A DNA stretch of 64,000 nucleotides, taken from Bradyrhizobium sp. ISRA464 (GTDB lineage Bacteria > Pseudomonadota > Alphaproteobacteria > Rhizobiales > Xanthobacteraceae). The position numbers and the translations under genes were made by a program. The stretch lies in contig NZ_CP094526.1 in NCBI RefSeq assembly GCF_029910095.1, forward strand, positions 3,844,001 to 3,908,000, in the 5' to 3' direction. Below, in pieces: positions 9,009 to 20,764 of this stretch. The notes beneath the pieces are model-generated. The model saw only the letters and a program-made list of their open reading frames with translations. It did not search any database and was not told the DNA's origin. Each line of letters begins with the position of its first letter. Position 1 is the first letter of the stretch.

Positions 9009-10094
9009 CTAGCTCACCAGATACTTCGCCACCGCGGACTCATTCCATTCGATGCCGAGGCCGGGACCGCGCGCGGTGACCGTGCCGTCGACGACCTCGG
9101 CAGGGGTTGCCAGGATCGTGCCGGCGAAGTCGAGGAATTCGAGCCAATGCGCGGTCGGCGTCACCGCGAGCAGATGCGCACTGACCTCCGCGAACAGGTG
9201 GCTCGACATCGGGATCGAGGCGGCGTCGGCCTGACCTGCGACCTGCAGCCAGCCGGTGACGCCGCCGACCTTCATCACGTCAGGCATGATGAAGTCGGAG
9301 GCGCCGGCCGCGATCGCCTCGGCAAAGCCGCGCGGAAACCACCAGTTCTCGCCGGCCTGGATCGGCGTCGGCGAGGTCTCGCGGACCTTGGCGTGGCCGG
9401 AGAGGTTTTCCTGCGGCACCGGCTCCTCGATCCAGTGCAGGTCGTAGGGCGCGAGCCGCGCGATGCGGCGCGTCGCTTCCGCCGGATCGAGCGACTGGTT
9501 GAAGTCGATCATCAGCGCGACGTCGGAGCCGAGCAGGGCGCGCACGCCCTTGACCACGCGCTCGTCATTGGCGGCATCTCCATCGCCACCCTTGATCTTG
9601 ATGCCCCTGAAGCCCTGGTCGAGCGAGCGGCGCAGCGCGCGCTCATCGGCGACCGGATCGACCGCGCCATAGCTGTCATAGGCCTTGATCGGCTTGGCCG
9701 AGCCGCCGAGCAATTCGACCAGCGGCCGGCCGGCGAGTTGCCCGAGCACGTCCCAATAGGCCATGTCGAGGCCTGACACCGCCATTCCGACCAGCCCCTG
9801 CCAGCCGAGCAGCCGGAATTTGGCGTCCATCGCCTTCATCAGCTCGAACGGCGCGACCGGCTTGCCGACGAGGTCGCGGCCGATCTCCTCGATCAGGTAG
9901 CAGAGAGGTTTAAGCGTAAGCTTGCTGTAGGCGAAGATGTAGGCGCGGCCGGTAACGCCCTGATCGGTCTCGACATCGATCAGGACCAGCGGACCGGAAT
10001 CGATCACGCCGAAGGCGTTCTTCACGGGACGCTTGAGCGGCACCACGACGCCTCGTGCGCGGACTCCGCGAATCGCGGCAACTGTCTGACTCAT
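9009..10094 (-). CDS. Mandelate racemase/muconate lactonizing enzyme family protein (enolase superfamily)
   Basis: 361 residues from ATG 10094, which has GGGGGAAA upstream; an ATG ten codons earlier lacks a site. All residues of the mandelate racemase active site are present with nearly the same numbering: KIK (Lys166, Lys168), metal ligands Asp197, Glu223 and Glu249, the Asp272/His299 pair (PDVMK, SSHLF) and Glu319. It should abstract an alpha-proton from an acid substrate such as mandelate or a sugar acid; the substrate is not predictable. It begins 20 bases after the upstream oxidase-like gene, so the two form an operon. The stop TAG lies in the target duplication of the IS701 element; before the insertions it was probably TAA. 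Confidence 0.9.
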   Translation of the reverse strand: MSQTVAAIRGVRARGVVVPLKRPVKNAFGVIDSGPLVLIDVETDQGVTGRAYIFAYSKLTLKPLCYLIEEIGRDLVGKPVAPFELMKAMDAKFRLLGWQGLVGMAVSGLDMAYWDVLGQLAGRPLVELLGGSAKPIKAYDSYGAVDPVADERALRRSLDQGFRGIKIKGGDGDAANDERVVKGVRALLGSDVALMIDFNQSLDPAEATRRIARLAPYDLHWIEEPVPQENLSGHAKVRETSPTPIQAGENWWFPRGFAEAIAAGASDFIMPDVMKVGGVTGWLQVAGQADAASIPMSSHLFAEVSAHLLAVTPTAHWLEFLDFAGTILATPAEVVDGTVTARGPGLGIEWNESAVAKYLVS

Positions 10095-10113
10095 GGTCGT
10101 TTCCCCCTTGTTC

Positions 10114-11439
10114 TTATTGCACACTGTACCATCGGAGCAGCCGTGGCGCGGCCCAATCGGCGGCGGTGGCCTCGATCAGATAGCGTCCCGGGTATTCGGC
10201 GAGGAAGGCGATCCGCTGGGTCTGGCCGGGCTCGATCGCGAGCGTGTCGAGCCAGAACGGCTTCCAGCCGTCGTCCAGCCGATCCAGCAGCCGGAAATGA
10301 TGGCCGTGCAGGTGGAATACGGTGGTCGTCGCGGCGCGGTTGGTCAGCGCCAGCACGACGGGCCTGCCGGTCTTCGCCTGAAAGGCGGGGGCAGCGGATG
10401 GCTTGAAGTCGGCCGGCCGGACCCAATCGGCCGGAGTGCCGAGCGCAAGCTCGACCCGCTGGGCGTTCTTCAGCTCGATCTGGGCGGGCAGGTCGTTGCC
10501 CGGGAGCGGCGGGGCGGGCGGAAACGGCGCGGAGCGGATCGGCGGGTCCGCCGAGACGATCAGTTTACCGATCGGGTGGGCCTGTTGGCCGTCGTGGAGC
10601 AGGATCGGGAAGTTCGTTCCGGGAGGCCCGGCGGCATCGACGAAGACGTCCGTGCGATTTCCCGGCGCTAGCACCAGGGCACCGTTGCGGGCCGGGAACG
10701 GTTCGGCCGGCTGGCCGTCGATCCCCATCACCCTGACCTCGAGGTTCTCTAGCTTGACCGCCAGTACATTGCGCGGGCTTCCGTTGATGAACCGAAGTCT
10801 GAGGCGGGCGTTGGTGGGAGCGGAGATATCGAATGAGGTTTGGCCGTTAACTGTATGAATTAACGTTGTATCCTTCGGATCTGTCCCGGGCGCGATCGCT
10901 GTCCCATCCTGACGCAGCCGCCATTCCTCGATCAGCAGGACGTGGTCGCGATCGACAGCGACCGGCGAGCTGCTGTCGACAATCAGGGCGCGTGGCCGCG
11001 CCGGCGCGGAGGGACCATCGCCAAGCAGGCCTGCGTCGAAGAGGAAGGTTCCAGCATGTCGGAGCGCGAGCTGGAAGGTATCCTTTGCGCCTGCCGGGAG
11101 CGGGGCCCGGGACGTCAGCGGCTCGGCCGCCGGCACGCCGTCGAGCCCGCGGCAATCGAGCGCGGCCGGCACCAGTAGCTCGTTGCTGAAGGAGACATCG
11201 AGCACTTCGCCGCGCTTGAAGCGGAGGTCCCCATTGCCAAGCGACCAGACCCGGGTCTCCGGCCCTCCGGGACGCAGCGAGATGCGGTCCGCCCGGGCCT
11301 GCAGCGCGACGGCCGTGCGGCCTTGCGCCGCGCCGGTGACAGGCAAGATCGGGCCCAGCGCCGCGGCGCCTAGGAGGGTCGCCAGGCGGCGTCGGGTGAG
11401 AGGGAATTCGGGGCTTGCCATTGGGCCGATGCGGACCAT
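10114..11439 (-). CDS. Multicopper-oxidase-fold exported protein with degenerate copper sites
   Basis: About 441 residues if started at ATG 11439 (AGCTGAAAATG context); an ATG at 11421 is also possible, and an upstream ATG at 11550 is unlikely. A twin-arginine signal is visible (LTRRRLATLLGAAALG). Three cupredoxin-like domains follow. In active oxidases the copper ligands sit in HWHG, HxH, HPxHLHG and HCH motifs. Here the first two are replaced (LDCRGLDGVP, GTFLFDAGLLGD), HLHGHHF is kept, and the C-terminal HCH is absent (YPGRYLIEATAADW). It probably binds little or no copper, like the cell-division protein FtsP/SufI, and may be structural or bind a ligand. It precedes the enolase gene in an operon. 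Confidence 0.8.
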   Translation of the reverse strand: MVRIGPMASPEFPLTRRRLATLLGAAALGPILPVTGAAQGRTAVALQARADRISLRPGGPETRVWSLGNGDLRFKRGEVLDVSFSNELLVPAALDCRGLDGVPAAEPLTSRAPLPAGAKDTFQLALRHAGTFLFDAGLLGDGPSAPARPRALIVDSSSPVAVDRDHVLLIEEWRLRQDGTAIAPGTDPKDTTLIHTVNGQTSFDISAPTNARLRLRFINGSPRNVLAVKLENLEVRVMGIDGQPAEPFPARNGALVLAPGNRTDVFVDAAGPPGTNFPILLHDGQQAHPIGKLIVSADPPIRSAPFPPAPPLPGNDLPAQIELKNAQRVELALGTPADWVRPADFKPSAAPAFQAKTGRPVVLALTNRAATTTVFHLHGHHFRLLDRLDDGWKPFWLDTLAIEPGQTQRIAFLAEYPGRYLIEATAADWAAPRLLRWYSVQ

Positions 11440-11501
11440 TTTCAGCTCAGTCTGTCCAGCCGCATTGGGTCGCAGGCGGCCATGCAAAAGCGCCCATTTT
11501 T

Positions 11502-11532
11502 TTGCTGCGAACCCGCGGGCGCATGCTATAAG
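11502..11532 (+). promoter_or_regulatory. Possible promoter of tRNA-Leu
   Basis: TTGCTG at 11502-11507 and TATAAG at 11527-11532, about 44 bases before the tRNA. The 19-base spacer is long, so the -35 assignment is weak; the -10 is better supported. Confidence 0.4.
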
Positions 11533-11575
11533 CCCGGCCGCCCGCGGCATCGCGGTCGGATGGGATGCTTTTCAC

Positions 11576-11660
11576 GCGGGCGTGGCGGAACTGGTAGACG
11601 CGCTGGATTTAGGTTCCAGTGACGAAAGTTGTGGGGGTTCGAGTCCCTCCGCCCGCACCA
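11576..11660 (+). tRNA. tRNA-Leu (anticodon UAG)
   Basis: Acceptor GCGGGCG pairs with CGCCCGC near the 3' end and CCA is encoded at 11658-11660. The anticodon arm CTGGA-TTTAGGT-TCCAG gives anticodon TAG. A long variable arm and GGTTCGAGTCC T-arm are present, as expected for a class II leucine tRNA. Confidence 0.97.
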
Positions 11661-11823
11661 AGCGCTTACAGCGTTTGCATGACGATTCCTTGGAGAACCT
11701 TGAGCCTTCAGAGGGCCGCGGGTTCACCGAACCACCGGCGTCAGGCTGCGAGGCCGCGTCGACTTGATTGAACACAGCCACGGCCGCGAGGTCCGTGGCC
11801 GAAAGCGGAAGAAGATTGATACC

Positions 11824-13185
11824 ATGCAGGTCACCGAGACCCTCAACGAGGGACTGAAGCACGAATTCAAGATCAGCGTTCCCGCATCCGATCTCGATGC
11901 CAAGGCGGACGCCAAGCTGGTCGACCTCAAGGACAAGGTCCGTCTCAACGGTTTCCGTCCCGGCAAGGTGCCGGTCGCGCATCTGAAGAAGATCTATGGC
12001 CGTTCGGTGATGGCCGAGACCATCGACCAGACCATCAGCGACACCAACCGGAAGATCTTTGAAGATCGCGGCTTCCGCCTCGCGGGCGAGCCGAAGATCA
12101 CGATGCCGACCGAGAAGAACGAGGTCGACGATCTGCTCACGGGCAAGACCGACCTGACCTACACGGTCGCGATCGAAGTCGTGCCGCCGATCCAGCTCGC
12201 CGACTTCAAGACCTTCTCGGTTGAGAAACCGGTTGTCGATGTCGCCGACGCCGACGTCGACGACGCCATCAACCGCATCGCCGAAGGCAGCCGTCCCTAC
12301 AACGCCAAGGCCGAAGGTGCGAAGGCGGAGAAGGGCGACCGCGTCACCATCAACTTCAAGGGCACCATCAACGGCGAAGCCTTCGAGGGCGGCACCGGTG
12401 AGGGCATCCAGGTCGTGATCGGCGTCGGCCAGTTCATCCCGGGCTTCGAGGACCAACTGATCGGCATCGGCGCCAACGAGACCCGCACGCTGAAGGTCTC
12501 CTTCCCGAAGAACTATCTGAACGACAAGCTCGCTGGCCAACCGGCCGAGTTCGAGACCACCGCGACCCTGATCGAGGCGCCCGGCGAGACCAAGATCGAC
12601 GACGACTTCGCCAAGACGCTCGGTCTGGAGTCGCTCGACAAGCTGAAGGAGCTGATGCGCGAGCGCCTGAAGGGCGAATTCGCCGGCGCCACCCGCCAGC
12701 GCGTCAAGCGCGCGCTGCTCGACCGCCTCGACGAGAGCCACAAGTTCGAGGCGCCGCCGTCGCTGGTCGAGGAAGAGTTCAACCTGATGTGGAACTCGAT
12801 CAAGGCCGAGATGGACTCCTCCGGCAAGACCTTCGCCGACGAGAACACCACCGAGGAGGCGGCCAAGGAGGAGTACCACAAAATCGCCGACCGCCGGGTC
12901 CGCCTCGGCCTCGTGCTGTCGGAGATCGGCGAGAAGAACAAGATCACCGTGACCGACGACGAGGTCTCGCGCGCCGTGATCGAGCGCGCGCGCCAGGTGC
13001 CCGGCCGCGAGAAGGAAGTCTGGGACTACTACCGCAGCAACGCCCAGGCGCTGGCCCAGCTCCGTGCCCCGATCTACGAGGACAAGGTCGTCGACTTCAT
13101 CCTGGAACTCGCCAACGTGACCGAGAAGAAGGTCACCAAGGAAGAGCTGTTCAAGGATGACGACGCCGAGAAGACTGCCGCTTAG
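11824..13185 (+). CDS. tig: Trigger factor, ribosome-associated chaperone and prolyl isomerase
   Basis: 453 residues from ATG 11824 ([15 protein letters not shown]), the start typical of the family; the in-frame ATG at 11764 adds an unrelated stretch. The N-terminal ribosome-binding domain carries GFRPGKVP, the ribosome-docking signature. The FKBP-type PPIase domain follows (about residues 160-250; [25 protein letters not shown]), then the C-terminal helical chaperone domain rich in Glu and Lys. It binds nascent chains at the ribosome exit. It opens the tig-clpP-clpX-lon cluster, a conserved alphaproteobacterial order, and is separated from clpP by 288 bases holding a palindromic repeat. Confidence 0.98.
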   Translation: MQVTETLNEGLKHEFKISVPASDLDAKADAKLVDLKDKVRLNGFRPGKVPVAHLKKIYGRSVMAETIDQTISDTNRKIFEDRGFRLAGEPKITMPTEKNEVDDLLTGKTDLTYTVAIEVVPPIQLADFKTFSVEKPVVDVADADVDDAINRIAEGSRPYNAKAEGAKAEKGDRVTINFKGTINGEAFEGGTGEGIQVVIGVGQFIPGFEDQLIGIGANETRTLKVSFPKNYLNDKLAGQPAEFETTATLIEAPGETKIDDDFAKTLGLESLDKLKELMRERLKGEFAGATRQRVKRALLDRLDESHKFEAPPSLVEEEFNLMWNSIKAEMDSSGKTFADENTTEEAAKEEYHKIADRRVRLGLVLSEIGEKNKITVTDDEVSRAVIERARQVPGREKEVWDYYRSNAQALAQLRAPIYEDKVVDFILELANVTEKKVTKEELFKDDDAEKTAA

Positions 13186-13198
13186 ACTGCTTCAATTT

Positions 13199-13272
13199 GA
13201 GCATGATCTCCGCGCAAACGCTTCGCGTTTGTCGCGAGGGAAAACCGGTTTCCACTTTTCCGGATCCTGCTC
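13199..13272. repeat. Palindromic repeat, GCATGATCC family, after tig
   Basis: Outer arms GAGCATGATC (13199) and GGATCCTGCTC (to 13272) enclose a hairpin CGCGCAAACG/CGTTTGTCGCG. The ACCGGTTTCCACTTTTCCGGATC portion is shared with repeats at 44641 and 49834. The remaining bases to clpP hold no recognised signal. Confidence 0.7.
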
Positions 13273-13473
13273 GAATTCCGGCACCTGGCGTTAATGATGA
13301 ATGGCGAAAGCGCGCGCGCGACGGGTCCCCGTCGCTAGGCGCGGTCGCTCGAATCAGCTTGAACTTCGACCTGCCCAGGTGGCTAGTATCGTGTCGGTCT
13401 TGTCGGCCGGAAATTGGCCTATATCTGGGTTAAGCTGAAGTTCTGCATCACCCCTAACCCCCTGGGTCTTCCC

Positions 13474-14109
13474 ATGCGCGATCCCGTTGAAACCTACATG
13501 AACCTTGTGCCGATGGTCGTCGAGCAGACCAATCGCGGCGAACGCGCCTACGACATCTTCTCGCGCCTCTTGAAGGAGCGCATCATCTTCGTCACCGGTC
13601 CGGTCGAAGACGGCATGTCGACGCTGATCGTGGCGCAGCTCCTGTTCCTCGAGGCCGAGAACCCGAAGAAGGAAATCTCGATGTACATCAACTCGCCGGG
13701 CGGGGTGGTGACGTCGGGTCTTGCGATCTACGACACGATGCAGTTCATCCGTCCGCCGGTGTCGACGCTGTGCACGGGGCAGGCGGCCTCGATGGGCTCA
13801 CTGCTGCTTGCGGCCGGCGAGAAGGACATGCGCTTCACGCTGCCGAATTCGCGCATCATGGTCCACCAGCCCTCGGGCGGTTTCCAGGGCCAGGCCACCG
13901 ACATCATGCTGCACGCGCAGGAGATCCTGAATCTCAAGAAGCGCCTCAACGAGATCTACGTGAAGCACACCGGCCAGGCCTACAAGGCGATCGAGGAAGC
14001 GCTCGAGCGCGACAAGTTCCTCACGGCCGAGGATGCGAAGGCGTTCGGCCTCGTCGACAAGGTCATCGACAAGCGTCCGGACGACCCAGCCACGGCGAAG
14101 GCCGCGTAA
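13474..14109 (+). CDS. clpP: ATP-dependent Clp protease proteolytic subunit
   Basis: 211 residues from ATG 13474 ([18 protein letters not shown]), the N-terminus usual in alphaproteobacteria; the upstream in-frame ATG at 13414 encodes an unlikely extension. No good Shine-Dalgarno is visible for the chosen start. The serine protease forms tetradecameric rings and degrades proteins delivered by ClpX or ClpA. The nucleophile is Ser106 in GQAASMGS, with His131 in MVHQPSGG and a downstream Asp. The gene lies upstream of clpX, but the two are separated by 443 bases, so clpX probably has its own promoter. Confidence 0.98.
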   Translation: MRDPVETYMNLVPMVVEQTNRGERAYDIFSRLLKERIIFVTGPVEDGMSTLIVAQLLFLEAENPKKEISMYINSPGGVVTSGLAIYDTMQFIRPPVSTLCTGQAASMGSLLLAAGEKDMRFTLPNSRIMVHQPSGGFQGQATDIMLHAQEILNLKKRLNEIYVKHTGQAYKAIEEALERDKFLTAEDAKAFGLVDKVIDKRPDDPATAKAA

Positions 14110-14552
14110 GTCAGGGCAGGCATCCCATGGCGTCGGTGTGATTTCCACATTGACGCCTCACATAAGCGGCAAACACGACGGCGGACCCGCCCGCGAGTGC
14201 ACGTGCACGGGCAAAAGGTTCCGCTTTCGTGCTCATAGCCGGAGTGGTAATCCCGCAACGTTCCGTGGATTTCGATGCGTATTCCACGTGCCAACGCCGG
14301 AAATCACGGTATTGTCACGGTCTTGAGCAGGCCGCCCGATTAGCGAATTCTTGATAGTCGGGTGCCAGCATGGTTGGCTGTGACGTATCGGCTATGATCG
14401 CGGGAGATTCGAAAACACCGTGATTCGCACGGTCAAGACTACGTAGGGTCTTTTTTGGTACGGAATTTGCTCTATCTACCCTTGAAGCTCCGGTTTTGTG
14501 CCGGATTGGGTCGATCTGGCAAACGAGATCGAACGGCGGACGGAGATAATGA
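14110..14552 (+). other. Long clpP-clpX intergenic region
   Basis: 443 bases without a credible gene. It contains a 12-base palindrome GTGCACGTGCAC at 14197-14208 and a T-rich stretch near 14450-14456. An A+T-rich segment at about 14455-14500 probably includes the clpX promoter, but I cannot assign boxes with confidence. GGAG at 14542-14545 is the clpX ribosome-binding site. Confidence 0.5.
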
Positions 14553-15827
14553 ATGAGTAAGGTCGGCACGAGCGACTCCAAGAACACGCTGTATTGCTCG
14601 TTCTGCGGCAAGAGCCAGCACGAAGTCCGCAAGCTGATCGCGGGACCGACCGTCTTCATCTGCGACGAATGCGTTGAACTGTGCATGGACATCATCCGCG
14701 AGGAGAACAAGTCCTCGCTGGTGAAGTCGCGCGACGGCATCCCGACGCCGAAGGAAATCTGCAAGGTGCTGGACGACTACGTGATCGGCCAGAGCCACGC
14801 CAAGAAGGTTCTGTCGGTTGCCGTCCACAACCACTACAAGCGGCTGAACCATCAGACCAAGCACAACGACGTCGAGCTTGCGAAGTCGAACATCCTGCTG
14901 ATCGGTCCGACCGGTTCGGGCAAGACCCTGCTCGCCCAGACGCTGGCCCGTATCCTCGACGTTCCCTTTACCATGGCCGATGCCACGACGCTGACCGAGG
15001 CCGGCTACGTCGGTGAGGACGTCGAGAACATCATCCTGAAGCTCTTGCAGGCGGCCGACTACAATGTCGAGCGCGCGCAGCGCGGCATCGTCTATATCGA
15101 CGAAATCGACAAGATCAGCCGCAAGTCGGACAATCCCTCCATCACCCGCGACGTCTCGGGCGAGGGTGTCCAGCAGGCGCTGCTGAAGATCATGGAAGGC
15201 ACGGTGGCGTCGGTTCCGCCGCAGGGCGGCCGCAAGCATCCGCAGCAGGAGTTCCTGCAGGTGGATACCACCAACATCCTGTTCATCTGCGGCGGCGCCT
15301 TCTCGGGGCTGGAGAAGATCATCTCCGCGCGCGGCCGTTCGACCTCGATCGGTTTCGCGGCGCAGGTGCTGGCGCCGGAGGACCGCCGGACCGGCGAGAT
15401 CTTCCGCCACGTCGAGCCCGAGGATCTCCTGAAGTACGGCCTGATCCCGGAATTCGTCGGCCGTCTGCCCGTCGTTGCAACGCTAGAGGACCTCGACGAG
15501 AGCTCGCTGAAGAAGATCCTGACCGATCCGAAGAACGCGCTGGTGAAACAGTACCAGCGCCTGTTCGAAATGGAGAACATCGAGCTGACCTTTGCAGACG
15601 AGGCGCTTGGCGCGGTCGCCCGCAAGGCGATCGAGCGCAAGACCGGCGCACGCGGCCTGCGGTCGATCCTGGAGAGCATCCTGCTCGAGACGATGTTCGA
15701 CCTTCCGGGCCTGGAAGGTGTCGAGGAAGTCGTGATCTCGCGCGAGGTTGTCGAGGGAACGGCCCGTCCGCTCTACATCTACGCGGATCGTTCCGACCGC
15801 GCCGTCGAGAGCAGCGCGAGCGCTTAA
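14553..15827 (+). CDS. clpX: ATP-dependent Clp protease ATP-binding subunit ClpX
   Basis: 424 residues, the normal length. This AAA+ unfoldase recognises and threads substrates such as ssrA-tagged proteins into ClpP. The N-terminal zinc-binding domain has four cysteines (CSFCGK, CDEC), the Walker A motif is GPTGSGKT, Walker B is IVYIDEIDK, and the [19 protein letters not shown] segment and sensor/arginine-finger region ([16 protein letters not shown]) follow. The IGF-type loop that docks on ClpP is present in the large domain. The start has GGAG 7 bases upstream. A hairpin follows the stop codon. Confidence 0.99.
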   Translation: MSKVGTSDSKNTLYCSFCGKSQHEVRKLIAGPTVFICDECVELCMDIIREENKSSLVKSRDGIPTPKEICKVLDDYVIGQSHAKKVLSVAVHNHYKRLNHQTKHNDVELAKSNILLIGPTGSGKTLLAQTLARILDVPFTMADATTLTEAGYVGEDVENIILKLLQAADYNVERAQRGIVYIDEIDKISRKSDNPSITRDVSGEGVQQALLKIMEGTVASVPPQGGRKHPQQEFLQVDTTNILFICGGAFSGLEKIISARGRSTSIGFAAQVLAPEDRRTGEIFRHVEPEDLLKYGLIPEFVGRLPVVATLEDLDESSLKKILTDPKNALVKQYQRLFEMENIELTFADEALGAVARKAIERKTGARGLRSILESILLETMFDLPGLEGVEEVVISREVVEGTARPLYIYADRSDRAVESSASA

Positions 15828-15859
15828 AGCGCGCAACGCCGAGCTGACCAATATTGCGC

Positions 15860-15887
15860 GGCTGCCGGCTCATCCGGCAGCCGTCTT
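15860..15887 (+). terminator. Hairpin terminator after clpX
   Basis: Perfect 9-base stem GGCTGCCGG / CCGGCAGCC at 15860-15882 with a 5-base loop, followed by GTCTTGG. The U-tract is short, so termination may be partial. Confidence 0.5.
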
Positions 15888-15937
15888 GGCGTGGCGGCAA
15901 ATGTCTGTTTGGCCTGAAGTTTCGGGCATTTCTCGTA

Positions 15938-15969
15938 CTTGACACCCATGTGCCCGATTGCCACCTAAT
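15938..15969 (+). promoter_or_regulatory. Probable lon promoter
   Basis: CTTGACA (15938-15944) and CCTAAT (15964-15969) are about 19 bases apart. The CTTGAC-type -35 and a C-rich -10 could be read by the vegetative factor or by a heat-shock RpoH factor, which controls lon in many proteobacteria. Motif-based only. Confidence 0.4.
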
Positions 15970-16127
15970 GCTATCGGTGACGACGCTCGACGTGTCGAGA
16001 TTCGTCGCTTCACGAGACGGAGAAGGCGGCTGCTGATGGTCACCTGATCCGGATCACCAAGGCACCTTGTGGCGGTTGCGCAAGCAGGCGGGCTGCGTGC
16101 AAGGGGGCAAAACAAAAGGATTAGGCC

Positions 16128-18554
<2,427 letters not shown>

Positions 18555-18577
18555 GCGAGCTCCGATAGGAAGCAATC

Positions 18578-18607
18578 AAACGGCGCCTTCGGGCGCCGTT
18601 TTTGTTT
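18578..18607 (+). terminator. Rho-independent terminator of lon
   Basis: CGGCGCC-TTCG-GGCGCCG stem with a stable UUCG loop (18581-18598), followed by TTTTTGTTTT, 27 bases past the lon stop. Confidence 0.93.
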
Positions 18608-18660
18608 TGACGGCTCTTTTGTCCAGCGTCTCGCATCCGTCGAATGCGACGGGCGGCGGA

Positions 18661-19872
18661 TTACTTTCGCTTCTCGACGATGAAATTGCCGATCGCCCCA
18701 CACGCCATCAGCACGCTCGTTCCCAGGAAAACCGCGCGCATGCCGATATGTCCGCCGATGAAGCCGCCGGCGAGGGGGCCGATCACTTGGCCCGCGTACT
18801 GCGCCGACACCGAATAGCCCAGCATGCTGCCCGTGACAGTGTCGGACACATTGTGCCGGATGACGCTTGCGATGCACGGCAGCAGGCCGCCGAGCGCGAG
18901 GCCCATCAGGAAGCGCAGCAGGATCAGTTGCCACCCGCTGACCACGAAGGCCTGCGGGACCAGCAGCAGCGCCGAGACGGCAAGGCACACGATGATGATC
19001 CGCCAATGGCCGACGCGATCGGCGAGCTTGCCGAGGTGAGACGAGGACAGCAGGCTGCCGAACGCCGCCGCCGACATCACGAGGCCCGCGATGAATGTCA
19101 CCTGCGGCGCTTCGACCAGTTGGGCGACATAGACCGTGATGATCGGCTCGATCGACATGTTGGCGACCATCAAGAGCAGGCCCGTCACCCACATCGCGAG
19201 GACCGGGCGCTTGTCCGGAACGAGCGCCCAGCCGCCGCGCGATTTGCTCCCGCGCGCCGCAGGCGGCCGAACGCCCTCGCGGATCAGGAAGGTCGTGCCG
19301 AGGAAGGTGAAGAAGATGACGCCGCCGGCGATGAAGAAGGTGGAGCGAATGCCGATCAGGGGCGGCAGAATGCCTCCGACCAGGGGGCCAACCAGGCTCC
19401 CGGCCATGATGCCGGCGGACAGCACGCCGATCGCCCAGCCGGAGCGTGCTTTCGGCGTTTGCGCAGCGACCAGCACGGTCGAGCCCGAGGCGTAGCCGCC
19501 GAGCAGGCCGGTCAAGAGCCGCAGTCCGACCAGTTCATAGACGTTGTGCGCCATGCCGATCAGCGACATCGCGATGGCCATGCCGAGGCTGGCGCGGATC
19601 AGCATCAGCTTGCGGCCGTAACGGTCGGCGAGCCGCCCCCACAGCGGAGCGGTCAACGCGGCGCTGAAGAAGGTCGCGCCATAGGCGACGCCCGACCACT
19701 GCACGATGGCGGCGTGATCGGTCACGCCAAGCTGTTCGACATAGAGCGGCAGGAACGGCAGCAGCAGCGTCATCGCCACGATCGTGGTGAAGGAGCCGAA
19801 CACGCAAACGATCAGGTTCTGCTTCCAGGGGCCGGCGTCGAGGATTGCCTCGCGATCAACTTCCGCGTCCAT
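18661..19872 (-). CDS. MFS transporter, drug/H+ antiporter-1 type
   Basis: 403 residues with about twelve hydrophobic helices. The loop 2-3 signature GRLADRYGRKLMLIRA and the helix 5 region SAGIMAGSLVGPLVGG mark a DHA1-type antiporter, probably exporting a small molecule. The N-terminus is short and cytoplasmic. It starts one base after the stop codon of the GntR-type regulator on the same strand, so the two are co-transcribed and the regulator presumably responds to a substrate of the pump. Substrate unknown. Confidence 0.88.
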   Translation of the reverse strand: MDAEVDREAILDAGPWKQNLIVCVFGSFTTIVAMTLLLPFLPLYVEQLGVTDHAAIVQWSGVAYGATFFSAALTAPLWGRLADRYGRKLMLIRASLGMAIAMSLIGMAHNVYELVGLRLLTGLLGGYASGSTVLVAAQTPKARSGWAIGVLSAGIMAGSLVGPLVGGILPPLIGIRSTFFIAGGVIFFTFLGTTFLIREGVRPPAARGSKSRGGWALVPDKRPVLAMWVTGLLLMVANMSIEPIITVYVAQLVEAPQVTFIAGLVMSAAAFGSLLSSSHLGKLADRVGHWRIIIVCLAVSALLLVPQAFVVSGWQLILLRFLMGLALGGLLPCIASVIRHNVSDTVTGSMLGYSVSAQYAGQVIGPLAGGFIGGHIGMRAVFLGTSVLMACGAIGNFIVEKRK

Positions 19873-19873
19873 G

Positions 19874-20542
19874 TCAGCGCAGCCCGATCACGGCAAAGCC
19901 GCGCGCCCGCAGGCCGCGGCGATCCTCGTTCAGCGAACGGAGCAGCCGATCGCGGGTGTCGCTGATGTGGTCGGCCGCCTCGCGCGCGGCGGCGTCGGGC
20001 TCGTTGTTCTTGATGAAGCCGAGGATGCGGCGGTGCTCGCGCCAAGCCTGCTCGCGCGAGGGCTCGGTCCACACTTCCAGCCAGCGCGCCCGCGACAGCC
20101 GGGTCATGGCGCCCGCGATCGCCTTGACGATGAAGGGATTGCCCGAGAGCCGCGCGATCTCGACGTGGAAATCAGTGCCGACGCGGTGCCACTCCTCGCG
20201 AGGCGCACCCGACTGGCAGGCGTCGAGCATGCCTTCGATCCCGGCGATATCGGCCTCGCTGGCCCGCGCGCAGGCGAGGCGGACTGCGGTTGTCTCCAGC
20301 GGCACGCGGAACTCGGCGAGGGCTTCCAGTTCGCCGAGATCGATCGGCGCGACAATCCAGTTGCGGCCGTCGCGCCGGACCAGCTCTTCGCCTTCGAGCC
20401 GCACCAGCGCCGCGCGGATCGGCGTGCGCGATCCCTCGAAGCGGCTCTCCAGCCACCGTTCCGTCAGTCGCTCGCCCGGGCCGAGGTCGAGCGAGAGGAT
20501 CATCTCGCGGAGCTGGTCGTGGATCTGAAGCATCTGCGACAT
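19874..20542 (-). CDS. GntR-family transcriptional regulator with FCD domain
   Basis: About 222 residues from ATG 20542 (MSQMLQIHDQLREMIL). ATG 20593 is an alternative. The furthest upstream in-frame ATG (20683) would put the operator pair inside the coding region and is rejected. The N-terminal winged helix shows LGPGERLTERWLESRFEGSRTPIRAALVRLE, written here as the usual GERLTE and SRTPIR motifs, and the C-terminal all-helical FCD ligand domain has the metal-binding pattern DFHVEIARLSGNP and EHRRIL. It probably represses itself and the MFS gene with which it is coupled. Confidence 0.88.
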   Translation of the reverse strand: MSQMLQIHDQLREMILSLDLGPGERLTERWLESRFEGSRTPIRAALVRLEGEELVRRDGRNWIVAPIDLGELEALAEFRVPLETTAVRLACARASEADIAGIEGMLDACQSGAPREEWHRVGTDFHVEIARLSGNPFIVKAIAGAMTRLSRARWLEVWTEPSREQAWREHRRILGFIKNNEPDAAAREAADHISDTRDRLLRSLNEDRRGLRARGFAVIGLR

Positions 20543-20601
20543 GGCGGGTGGTCCAGACGAGAAGATGGATGGCGAGTTTTGGATCAGCGACATATCCCGG
20601 G

Positions 20602-20636
20602 ATGGTATCCCATACAAGGCATATTTGGGATACCAA
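20602..20636. promoter_or_regulatory. Double operator for the GntR/FCD regulator
   Basis: Two 12-base palindromes, ATGG-TATC-CCAT (20602-20613) and TTGG-GATA-CCAA (20625-20636), lie 23 bases centre to centre, about two helical turns, 60-94 bases upstream of the regulator start. Together they also form a 9-base inverted repeat. They resemble the TGGTATACCA-type sites bound by FCD regulators. Confidence 0.65.
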
Positions 20637-20764
20637 AACAGCATGCCGTCGGATTGAGTGGGGGACGGCGCGCGGTTCGTCACCCCTTGTGGACGGGACC
20701 AGCCGTGCGTGGAGGGGTAACGGCGCGCGCCCTATCTTCGTTGCAGCAACGACAGGAGGCAGAC

